Source: Opitutales bacterium | GTDB taxonomy: Bacteria; Verrucomicrobiota; Verrucomicrobiia; Opitutales; Seribacteraceae | Direction of reading: 5' to 3' | Assembly (NCBI GenBank): GCA_029251885.1 | Contig: JAQXCL010000028.1 | Location: 1 to 34,894 of the forward strand | Length of the DNA stretch: 34,894 bases | Part shown: piece by piece, positions 17,368 to 24,916 of the stretch | Layout of the letters: each line of letters starts with the position of its first letter | Numbering within the stretch: position 1 is the stretch's first letter | Position numbers and translations under genes: made by a program | Notes under the pieces: model-generated | Databases searched by the model: none | What the model saw: the letters and a program-made list of their open reading frames with translations, nothing else | Told to the model about the DNA's origin: nothing

Positions 17368-17942
17368 GATTGAGTGGTGGAAGTCGTTTGATTCATGCAT
17401 TTACGCAGAGCGATGTGAGCACGGTGACGAAGTTGGTAAACCGCATTTTCCTTAAGTCTTAAATCTTTAGCGATAAGGGAAACCTTTTCCCCTTCCAAGC
17501 CTGAGCGAATAACTTTTCTCAAGTTGTCGGGAAGTTTTGAAATACAGTCTAGTAGTCTTGGTATTCTTGATTCATCAATCTCCTCATGAGAGACGCTGAG
17601 CTCAGTCTGAATCGATTCTGCGATATCATACCTGAATTTCTCCATCACTGTGGCCCGGTTGCCATATTTTCGCCAATGGTTGTTAAGTAAAAACTTAGCA
17701 ATACTCATTAGCCAAGCCCGGAAGTTTGTACCTAATTCATAATCTTCTAGTTTCTCGTACGCTTTTACAAATGTGTCTTGTGCAAGATCCTCTGCGTCAA
17801 CCAAATGGTAAACCCGTGCAGCGAGAAAGCCTCTAACCAGTAAGCCGTACTCGGAGACAATAAGACGATAAGCATCCTCGTTTCCGCTTAATACTGAGGA
17901 AACAATGGAATCTGGGTCAAAGCGTGGAGCATCGTTCTGCAT
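17364..17942 (-). CDS. ECF-type sigma-70 family RNA polymerase sigma factor
   Basis: The 192-residue protein has region 2 at about 12-85 (AYRLIVSEYGLLVRGF, DAEDLAQDTFVKAYEKL, FRAWLMSIAKFLLNNHWR) and region 4 at about 130-185 (LPDNLRKVIRSGLEG, LIAKDLRLKENAVYQLRHRAHIALRKCM, a helix-turn-helix). There is no region 1.1 or 3, as expected for ECF factors. AGGA lies 6 bases before the ATG. The stop overlaps the ATG of the FecR-like gene by 4 bases, so the two are translationally coupled. A GGAACTT motif matching the ECF -35 consensus lies about 55 bases upstream and suggests autoregulation. It stands between two sulfatase pairs, its likely targets, although this is inference. Confidence 0.92.
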   Translation of the reverse strand: MQNDAPRFDPDSIVSSVLSGNEDAYRLIVSEYGLLVRGFLAARVYHLVDAEDLAQDTFVKAYEKLEDYELGTNFRAWLMSIAKFLLNNHWRKYGNRATVMEKFRYDIAESIQTELSVSHEEIDESRIPRLLDCISKLPDNLRKVIRSGLEGEKVSLIAKDLRLKENAVYQLRHRAHIALRKCMNQTTSTTQS

Positions 17943-17993
17943 GCAAATCCTATATGTTGTTTGAGGAGAGTTTCTTACATTAATATAAAGTGA

Positions 17994-18009
17994 ATCAAGT
18001 TCCCTTGAT
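17994..18009 (-). promoter_or_regulatory. Candidate ECF -35 element inside a small hairpin upstream of the sigma gene
   Basis: On the minus strand ATCAAG, GGAA, CTTGAT forms a perfect 6 base-pair inverted repeat. Within it GGAACTT (complement 17997-18003) equals the classical ECF -35 sequence. A TATATT stretch follows at short distance, but no clear ECF -10 stands 15-17 bases downstream. It could instead be a weak terminator for the sulfatase ending at 18032; no T tract follows. Confidence 0.35.
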
Positions 18010-18031
18010 CCATCTAATAATAAGACAACTG

Positions 18032-19468
18032 CTAGCTTTCCTTAATTAGTGCGGGAAAAACTTTCTTTAAATCCAAAGTGTCTTCCATTTGATTTTGTAG
18101 GTGGATCAGTCTGGGGAAAAGCTTTTCAGCTAACTGTTCGCCCTTTGGGGAACCGACAAGATCGTTCATTTCTAATGGGTCTTCAGTGAGGTCATAAATG
18201 CGATACGCTTTGGCTTTTGGGTATACAATCATTTTTTTGTTGTTCAGGGTGATTGACCTTTGTGCATCTAAGTATGCTCCGTAAATTTCTTTATGTTTTG
18301 AGGAAACTTTTCTTCCCTTTGCCAATGGTAGAAGGTTTTGAAATTCAACTTGTTTTGGTTTCTCGAAGTCGGCAATCGCTAAGGTGGTTGGCATGACATC
18401 CTGTAAATAAATGGGGTCGCGGATGACTCGGTCTTTGGGAATACCTGGCCCAGTTATTATAAAGGGCACTCTGGTGCTGTGCTCGTACAAGTTTTGTTTC
18501 CCAATTAGACCGTGATGACCGACTGAGAGTCCATGGTCTGCGGTAAAGAAGATGTAGGTATTATCGGCTTGCCCGGATTTTTTTAAAGCTTTGAGGATTC
18601 GTCCGATTTGATCATCCATATGGGTGACGATGGAGAAATATTCTTTTCGATGTACTTTTACTGCTTCTTTAGTTCTTGGATAAGGAACTAAGTTTTCATC
18701 ACGAAGAGAAGGAGGGCAACTCATGGCCTGATTGTGAGGATAGGATGGGAGGAAGCTCTTGGGTACGCTTATTTTATCAAGTGGGTATTTATCCAAATAT
18801 TTCTTGGGAGATTGCCTGGGGTCGTGTGGTGCATTGAAGGCAATGTAAGCAAAAAACGGCTCGGTGTGCTCTTTGGCTGATTGGATAAATTGGATGGCAT
18901 CATCGGCGGTGACTTCACTCCAATGTTTCCCACCTTCCCAAAAACCACCGTGTTTTGGATCATAGGGGCTCCATGAATCCTCCCCATTTGCCTGGGGGCG
19001 TTGGTAAGCGGATGGAACCGTCTTGGGCATTCCGCCGCGCGGATTTTGCACGATATCGAAACACTCGTTTATTTTGGCAGGCAGATGCCATTTACCGGTG
19101 AAGTAAGTTTTATAACCAGCCGATTTCATATACTTCGCCCAGTATCTACCTTCCTTTTGTTCCTTGTTTGCGGTTTTATGAGTTTTCTTGGCCCGCCAAA
19201 TAAAAGCTCCGGTGTTCAACATATGACGACTGGCCACGCAGACAGCTCCGCTCCACGAACCCATATTGTAAGCCCGGTCAAAGAAAGCTCCCTCTTTAGC
19301 CAGTCGGTCAAGGTTAGGAGTTTTTACCTCGGTTAAGCCAAGCATCCCGAGAGTTTCATAGCTTTGATCATCAGCAAAGAGAAACAAGATATTTGGCTTT
19401 TTGCTCTGGGTTCCCAGTGCAAAATGACAGCAGGCAATTACAAGAAAGATATTTAAAAGAGTAGGCAT
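18032..19468 (-). CDS. Exported sulfatase with CxAxR active-site motif
   Basis: The 478-residue sulfatase has a signal peptide (MPTLLNIFLVIACCHFALG). The metal motif is FADDQSYETLG. The expected formylglycine segment is C77-V-A-S-R81 within SGAVCVASRHMLNTG. The Pro of CxPxR is replaced by Ala, a variation found in a number of bacterial sulfatases. FTGKWHL, HMDDQIGRILKALKKSG and FTADHGLSVGHHGLIGKQ complete the active-site surroundings. The HGLSVGHHG type of block resembles choline-sulfatase and iduronate/glucosamine-type sulfatases, but the substrate cannot be decided. The C-terminus has the common DLTEDPLEMNDLVGSP segment. It lies 127 bases after the sulfatase at 19596 and 89 bases before the sigma gene on the same strand. 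Confidence 0.92.
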   Translation of the reverse strand: MPTLLNIFLVIACCHFALGTQSKKPNILFLFADDQSYETLGMLGLTEVKTPNLDRLAKEGAFFDRAYNMGSWSGAVCVASRHMLNTGAFIWRAKKTHKTANKEQKEGRYWAKYMKSAGYKTYFTGKWHLPAKINECFDIVQNPRGGMPKTVPSAYQRPQANGEDSWSPYDPKHGGFWEGGKHWSEVTADDAIQFIQSAKEHTEPFFAYIAFNAPHDPRQSPKKYLDKYPLDKISVPKSFLPSYPHNQAMSCPPSLRDENLVPYPRTKEAVKVHRKEYFSIVTHMDDQIGRILKALKKSGQADNTYIFFTADHGLSVGHHGLIGKQNLYEHSTRVPFIITGPGIPKDRVIRDPIYLQDVMPTTLAIADFEKPKQVEFQNLLPLAKGRKVSSKHKEIYGAYLDAQRSITLNNKKMIVYPKAKAYRIYDLTEDPLEMNDLVGSPKGEQLAEKLFPRLIHLQNQMEDTLDLKKVFPALIKES

Positions 19469-19595
19469 GACTCAATTATCTTCTGCTCTTGGTTTCTAGG
19501 TCAAGACTTGAGGGGGTGGAACTCCCATATAAATTGATGAGGATATATGGCTTTAATAAACGCTCAGTGCTTGAAGCCTCTGAAGGCGGGATTTG

Positions 19596-21023
19596 CTAAC
19601 GAGTTTTATCCAATGCCCGGTGCTTAAGAAAACGGTTATGCAGATTGGCAAGAACCTCTGGATACTTTGAGGAAAGCTCATTTCTTTCAAATGGGTCTTT
19701 GTTTAGGTTGTACAAAGCCCAGTCAGATGGATTTCTGGGGATTTTTTTAGAGTAGCAGACGATCTTCCAACTGTCATGTCGGACGGCCCAGCGGCGGTTG
19801 CTCTGTACCCAGTAAAAGTCGCGCTCAAGAGCTTTAGCCCCGCTCAGGATGCTGGGGGATTGATCAAAACCATCCCAAGATAGCGAACCGGTTTTTTGGA
19901 ATCCAACAACCTGAGCAACCGTAGGGAACCAGTCCACGATGTGCATGGGGTAATCGATTTGTTGAGGTTTTATTTTTTTGGGCCATACCGCAAAGCCTGG
20001 TACCTTGATGCCTCCTTCATAGACATCATGCTTTTGGCCTCTCATCGGAATGGGTTGATTGAAATCGGTAAGTTTGAGGTCGTCTGGGTAAGCGTTGCCC
20101 GGCCAATTGACCTGCGGGCCGTTGTCGGATGAAAAAAGAAGGAGGGTGTTTTCGTATAAATTGTGATCTTTAAGGGTGTCGATGACCCGACCGATGGCAT
20201 GGTCCAGATGATGAAGGGCCGCCAGAAATAATCTTTTCTCTGGATCCTCTTCCTGCTGAATTTTCCCTAGGGAGTCATTAAACCAGGGAATATCATTCTC
20301 ATTTTGCCATCGATTTGGGTTTCGCCGGTCCAATCGTGTCGGTTGATTATGAAATTTCCCCCGTTCATCCAAAGGGGTATGCACGGCGGTGTAAGGCAAA
20401 TAGAGAAAGAAGGGGTTGTCTCTTTTTTGACGAATGAAACCAATGGCATCATCGGTGATTAAATCGGTTGTATGAACCCCGTTCTCACTGCCTTCAATTA
20501 ATTCATGATTGCGATGCCAGGTCTGAAAGAGAGGGCCCTTGCGGTACCCGTGGTTGTAATTCCCCACCGCTCCTGAAAGACAACCATAGCTTTGATCAAA
20601 TCCAAAATAGTTGGGCCCGTGATCGGGGGAACTACCCAGGTGCCATTTCCCGGATAGGCAGGTATCGTATCCTTGTGATTTGAGCATCGAAGCAATGGTC
20701 GGGGTGCCTTTAGGGAAGGCTGGCTTGGTGCTGGCAGATGTGGCATGCGGGCCGAACCGGCTTGGGTACCTGCCGGTCATCAGGGCCACCCGAGTTGGTG
20801 TGCACTGAGCCATGACATAGTGGTTGGTGAACAGAGCTCCGCTTCGGGCAAGCTTATCCATGTTTGGAGTATAGACCTTCGGGTTGTTGTAGCCTATGTC
20901 AGCCCATCCCTGGTCATCGGTCAGGATAATGATTACATTTGGGCTTTGGCCGTAGGTAATACTCACGGGTATAAACACCAGATTAAGCAGACTGAATAGA
21001 ACCGATTGTATATTTATGACCAT
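19596..21023 (-). CDS. Exported sulfatase with canonical CxPxR motif (arylsulfatase A/B-like)
   Basis: The 475-residue protein has a signal peptide ending near SITYG (residues 21-25). The metal motif is LTDDQGWADIGYNN. The formylglycine segment is C74-T-P-T-R78 (AQCTPTRVALMTGRYPSRFG). LSGKWHLGSSPDHGPNYFGF and LLFSSDNGPQVNWPG follow, with GQKHDVYEGGIKVPGFAVWP. The layout is that of arylsulfatase A/B and N-acetylgalactosamine sulfatase relatives. It begins 36 bases after the stop of the DUF1501 gene at 21060 and is probably in the same transcript. Cys74 must be converted to formylglycine for activity; the maturing enzyme is not in this window. The following 127 bases to the next sulfatase contain no gene. 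Confidence 0.93.
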   Translation of the reverse strand: MVINIQSVLFSLLNLVFIPVSITYGQSPNVIIILTDDQGWADIGYNNPKVYTPNMDKLARSGALFTNHYVMAQCTPTRVALMTGRYPSRFGPHATSASTKPAFPKGTPTIASMLKSQGYDTCLSGKWHLGSSPDHGPNYFGFDQSYGCLSGAVGNYNHGYRKGPLFQTWHRNHELIEGSENGVHTTDLITDDAIGFIRQKRDNPFFLYLPYTAVHTPLDERGKFHNQPTRLDRRNPNRWQNENDIPWFNDSLGKIQQEEDPEKRLFLAALHHLDHAIGRVIDTLKDHNLYENTLLLFSSDNGPQVNWPGNAYPDDLKLTDFNQPIPMRGQKHDVYEGGIKVPGFAVWPKKIKPQQIDYPMHIVDWFPTVAQVVGFQKTGSLSWDGFDQSPSILSGAKALERDFYWVQSNRRWAVRHDSWKIVCYSKKIPRNPSDWALYNLNKDPFERNELSSKYPEVLANLHNRFLKHRALDKTR

Positions 21024-21059
21024 TTCAATCTGACTTTACATACGAGCAAGATGGACCCA

Positions 21060-22463
21060 TCAGGCGATCAATTCATTGACCACATGGGAGTGATCCACTC
21101 CGGTCAATTTCCAGTCTAGTCCCTGGTGTTTTACAGTAAAGAATTGATGATTGATTCCTAGTAAGTGAAGCATGGTGGCGTGCATGTCGTGCACATGTAC
21201 TTTATCTTTAACCGCGTGGTAGCCCAGGTCATCGGTCTCGCCGTATCCAAAGCCTCCCTTGGTTCCTCCTCCCGCCATCCACATGGAAAAGCCCTTTATG
21301 TGGTGATCGCGACCGATCTCACCCTTCCCTTGGTACATCGGGGTTCTACCAAATTCTCCACCCCAAACCACGAGGGTGTCATCGAGCATGCCCCTTTGTT
21401 TAAGATCCTGAATGAGTGCCCATGTTGGTTTGTCCGTAAGTCCGCAACAGGTGCCCATGTATTTTTCCAAACCGCCGTGGTGGTCCCAGCCCCGGTGGTA
21501 AAGATGAATGAAACGAACGCCTTTTTCAGCAAGCTTTCTTGCGAGCAGGCAATTTGATGCGTAGGAACCATCCCCGGGTGTGGCACCGTACATATCTAAA
21601 ATATGCTGGGGCTCATTTGAAACATCCATCAGTTCAGGCACCGAGGTTTGCATTTTAAAAGCCATTTCATAGGCGGCTATTCGAGTATCGGTTTCCGGAT
21701 CGTTGATTGCCTGGTTGCGGTGGCGGTCCAGGGCAGTGATTGCATCGACTAATTTTTTCTGGTGACTTGAACTGACGCCCTTTGGGTTTCGCACATAGTG
21801 AACCGGATCGCCCGTGGAATTAAACTCCACACCCTGAAATTTACTTGGAAGAAAACCGGCCGACCATTGGCGGGATGCGATGGGCTGGGGATTGCGCCCG
21901 CCCACACTGGTCATTACCACAAAACCCGGCAGATCCTCGGCTTCGCTTCCCAGTCCATAATTCATCCAAGAGCCCATGGATGGACGTCCGCTGATTGCAG
22001 TGCCCGTGTTCATGAAAGTATGAGCGGGGTCGTGGTTGATCTGTTCGGTGACCATGGAACGAATGATCGATATATCGTCGGCCATCTTTGCCGTCCATGG
22101 GAGGTAGTCACTGACATACTGCCCACCTTGACCGTACTTTTTGAATTTGGTAAGATGTCCCTGAACTTTTAGTTCTTTGCCCTGTAGTTGAGCGATTGGC
22201 TGTCCCTTGGTGAAAGACTCGGGCATTGGTTGCCCGTGGAGTTCATCAAGTTTGGGTTTGAAGTCGAAGGTTTCCAGGTGGGATGGGCCTCCAGCCATAC
22301 AAAGAAAGATGACTCGTTTCGCTTTTGCCTTGGGTAAAAGGAAGCTAGGTTTACCGGAATCTTTTGCTATGAGTGAATTGAGGGCAGCACTACCCAGGCT
22401 AAGACCGGAACCGGCAAGAAAGGCTCTGCGGTTGATATGGTTGGCGGAGAATAGTGGATTCAT
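21060..22463 (-). CDS. DUF1501 family exported protein (alkaline phosphatase-like fold), copy 3
   Basis: The 467-residue protein has the clearest Tat leader of the three: NRRAFLAGSGLSLGSAALNS (residues 11-30). It keeps KRVIFLCMAGGPSHLETFDFKP, FIHLYHRGWDHHGGL, LVVWGGEFGRTPM, IGRDHHIKGFSMWMAGGG and VHDMHATMLHLLGINH. The His-rich blocks that probably bind metal are complete. It overlaps the stop of the upstream DUF1549/1553 gene by 4 bases (22460-22463). Unlike the two pairs at 3416-12415, this pair is followed directly by a canonical sulfatase. The conserved pairing supports joint action on one substrate, but no reaction is established. Confidence 0.92.
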   Translation of the reverse strand: MNPLFSANHINRRAFLAGSGLSLGSAALNSLIAKDSGKPSFLLPKAKAKRVIFLCMAGGPSHLETFDFKPKLDELHGQPMPESFTKGQPIAQLQGKELKVQGHLTKFKKYGQGGQYVSDYLPWTAKMADDISIIRSMVTEQINHDPAHTFMNTGTAISGRPSMGSWMNYGLGSEAEDLPGFVVMTSVGGRNPQPIASRQWSAGFLPSKFQGVEFNSTGDPVHYVRNPKGVSSSHQKKLVDAITALDRHRNQAINDPETDTRIAAYEMAFKMQTSVPELMDVSNEPQHILDMYGATPGDGSYASNCLLARKLAEKGVRFIHLYHRGWDHHGGLEKYMGTCCGLTDKPTWALIQDLKQRGMLDDTLVVWGGEFGRTPMYQGKGEIGRDHHIKGFSMWMAGGGTKGGFGYGETDDLGYHAVKDKVHVHDMHATMLHLLGINHQFFTVKHQGLDWKLTGVDHSHVVNELIA

Positions 22464-24817
22464 CGTCTTAAATTGGTTTCAGCGAGATTAAGTACGGCCC
22501 GGGCAACCGGAGTCCAGTCATCCTCGGTACTTGGTTCTTGAGAGTCAAATAGTGCGGCCAGAGTTTTTTGTTCAAAGGCATCCGGAGGTCTTGAGAGAGC
22601 CTGACGGAAAGCATAGGTTAAGCGCTCCTCAATGCTGGAGCCTCCACTACTGACAATCTTTTTAGCAAAGGACTTAGCCGCTGCTAGAAAGGTTGGATCA
22701 TTGAGTAGAACAAGGGCAGCTAGGGGAGTGTTGGACTGCGGGCGTTCTGCGGAACACTCTTCCCGACTCGGGGCATCGAATGCTTTAAGCATGGGGTGGA
22801 GAAATTGTCTTTGCCAATGTACATAGAGTCCACGGCGCCAAAGAGACTTTCCTTTGTCGGTCTGGTATTTTCTTGGGGGGAAGTTGAGGTGACGATAGTA
22901 CCCGGCAGGTTGCATGGGTTTTACGCTGGGGCCTCCAATGGTGGGGACAAGTAATCCGCTAATCGCAAGAGTGTTGTCGCGTACGAACTCAGCGGGTAGG
23001 CGGCGGGCGATCTGATAGCTTTGATAGCCAGCTGGGGGCAGGGTGGCTTGCCGGTAGGTTCTACTAAATAGAATATCCTTGATGAAGACCTTGATATTCC
23101 ACTTTTTTTCGACGAGCGAGAGAGCGAGCCGGTCGAGCAATTCAGGGTGTTCCGGCGGGGTCCCTTGTCCACCAAAGTCGGTCAGGTCAGGTGCGAGCCC
23201 TTTGCCGAAAAAGAGATGCCACAAACGGTTGGCGAGCACGCGGGCATTAAGCAAACCTATACCATTCTCGGGGTCTGTAAGCCAATTAGCGAGATCAAGT
23301 CGATTCAGACGCTTTTTTTCCGATTGAATCGTTCCGAGAAACTCAGGGACGGATGGTAATACAACCGGTCCGCTATCGTCCATCCAGTTCCCTCTTGGGA
23401 GAACCCGCATAGTGCGAGGTTTAACCGCCCGGGAAACCATGGTCCAGCGGCCCTCTTTCTTTATCTTTTCTCTTTGCTCGACCAATTGACGGTAGCGGTC
23501 GATGCTAGCTTGATCGGTAAGCTCAAGATATTTGGTTTCAAGTTCGGCGAGCTTCTTTTTCCATGGTGGCTTCTTATTGTTTTTTGCTTTTTTAAGTTGG
23601 CTAGTAAATTGTGTACGGTTGTGGTCGAGGGCGTTAATTCCCAAAACGATTTCTCGGGGTAGTGCCTTGGTAATTTCTTGGCTAAGACTATCAATTCTTG
23701 CCTGCTGCTCCTGGGTAAAAATCTGAATTTCAGGAGGTCGCTTGGTAGGTAAAGAATTTCCGTTAAAACCACGGTCGCCCAGATCGGAAAAGAAGGAAGC
23801 GAGGGCATAGTGATCCTTGATGGTGTAAGGGTCATACTTATGGTCATGGCATTGGGCACAGCCGACGGTCGCCCCCATCCATACTTCTGAAACATTGCGT
23901 ACCCGGTCGGCGGCATAGATCGCGTCGTACTCCTTGATTTGCAGTCCTCCTTCATGGGTGGTCTGCAGGAGTCGGTTGTAGCCCGATGCCACTTTTTGTT
24001 GGATGGTGGATCCGGGCAGAAGGTCGCCAGCCAACTGCTCAAGGGTAAACTGATCAAAGGTCATGTTGTCATTAAAAGCTTGGATGACCCAGTCGCGGTA
24101 AGGCGATATATTGTGGGGTTGGTCACCGTGGTAACCGACGGTGTCCGCATAACGGACCAAGTCTAGCCAGTAAGTGGCGAGGCGTTCGCCGAAATGCGGA
24201 GAGTTGAGTAGGCCTTCGATTATTTTTGAGTAGGCTTTTTCAGAGGGGTTGGATTCAAAGGACTGCACTACTTGAGGTGAAGGAGGAAGGCCGGTGAGAT
24301 CGAAGTGTAAACGGCGGACAAGGGTCACAGGGTCTGCATCCTTGGCAGGGAGTAAGTTTGTTTTTTCAATATTAGTGAGGGCGAACTGGTCAATCCAGTG
24401 ACTCGACCATCCCTTGTTCTTTACTTTGGGTGTGGGGTGGTCGACAGGTGGGGCATAGGCCCAGTGGTCCGCCCAAACTGCACCTTCCTGAATCCATTGT
24501 TCGAGAATGTCTTTTTCTTCTTGAGTAAGGGGTTTACCAATTTCCGGGGGTGGCATTAGTTCATCTTCATCTTCTGAATGAACACGATAAATCATCTCAC
24601 TGTCCTCGGGACTGCCGGCTACAATCGCCATCAGTTCATCATTCTTCGCCTCCGATTCTATGTCGAGGCGTAGATCTGCTTTGCGTCCCTCTTCGTCAGG
24701 ACCGTGGCAGGCAAAACATTTATCGGAGAGGATGGGGCGGACATCCCGATTAAAATCCAGGGCACCCTGGCTGAAGGAAGCCAGAAAAAGAAGGAGAATG
24801 TGGAGGTAGGTACGCAT
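22460..24817 (-). CDS. DUF1549/DUF1553 cytochrome-type protein, short form
   Basis: The 785-residue protein has a signal peptide (MRTYLHILLLFLASFSQGA) and C34-F-A-C-H38 in the PSCyt1 domain. DUF1549 at about 130-340 includes LVRRLHFDLTGLPP, LATYWLDLVRYADTVG and a second CxxCH (CAQCHDHKYDPY, about residue 320). Between DUF1549 and DUF1553 there is only a charged, probably coiled-coil stretch (about 370-460), with none of the binding-type inserts of its two paralogues. DUF1553 at about 490-770 contains ANRLWHLFFGKGLAPD, HPELLDRLAL, CSAERPQSNTPLAALVLLND. It is followed by a 4-base overlap with the DUF1501 gene. A 16-base inverted repeat covers its start codon. Confidence 0.93.
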   Translation of the reverse strand: MRTYLHILLLFLASFSQGALDFNRDVRPILSDKCFACHGPDEEGRKADLRLDIESEAKNDELMAIVAGSPEDSEMIYRVHSEDEDELMPPPEIGKPLTQEEKDILEQWIQEGAVWADHWAYAPPVDHPTPKVKNKGWSSHWIDQFALTNIEKTNLLPAKDADPVTLVRRLHFDLTGLPPSPQVVQSFESNPSEKAYSKIIEGLLNSPHFGERLATYWLDLVRYADTVGYHGDQPHNISPYRDWVIQAFNDNMTFDQFTLEQLAGDLLPGSTIQQKVASGYNRLLQTTHEGGLQIKEYDAIYAADRVRNVSEVWMGATVGCAQCHDHKYDPYTIKDHYALASFFSDLGDRGFNGNSLPTKRPPEIQIFTQEQQARIDSLSQEITKALPREIVLGINALDHNRTQFTSQLKKAKNNKKPPWKKKLAELETKYLELTDQASIDRYRQLVEQREKIKKEGRWTMVSRAVKPRTMRVLPRGNWMDDSGPVVLPSVPEFLGTIQSEKKRLNRLDLANWLTDPENGIGLLNARVLANRLWHLFFGKGLAPDLTDFGGQGTPPEHPELLDRLALSLVEKKWNIKVFIKDILFSRTYRQATLPPAGYQSYQIARRLPAEFVRDNTLAISGLLVPTIGGPSVKPMQPAGYYRHLNFPPRKYQTDKGKSLWRRGLYVHWQRQFLHPMLKAFDAPSREECSAERPQSNTPLAALVLLNDPTFLAAAKSFAKKIVSSGGSSIEERLTYAFRQALSRPPDAFEQKTLAALFDSQEPSTEDDWTPVARAVLNLAETNLRR

Positions 24818-24830
24818 GTAAACTTACATG
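24815..24830. repeat. Inverted repeat overlapping the start codon of the DUF1553 gene
   Basis: CATGTAA and TTACATG flank a 2-base centre, and the ATG of the gene at 22460-24817 lies in one arm. It could be an operator or a structure affecting translation start. A 7-base arm can occur by chance in AT-rich DNA, so weight is low. Confidence 0.25.
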
Positions 24831-24916
24831 TGTAAAGCTAGCGAGATGAGATAATCACTCCAAGTAGAAATTTTAAAAATGGACTAAATCTGTGGAGGTA
24901 GGACCGGGGGAACTGG

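Noticed and set aside
17367-17400. Upstream ATG giving an 11-residue longer FecR-like protein
   Set aside because: It would overlap the sigma gene by 37 bases, while the ATG at 17367 gives the ATGA coupling seen at other junctions of this locus.
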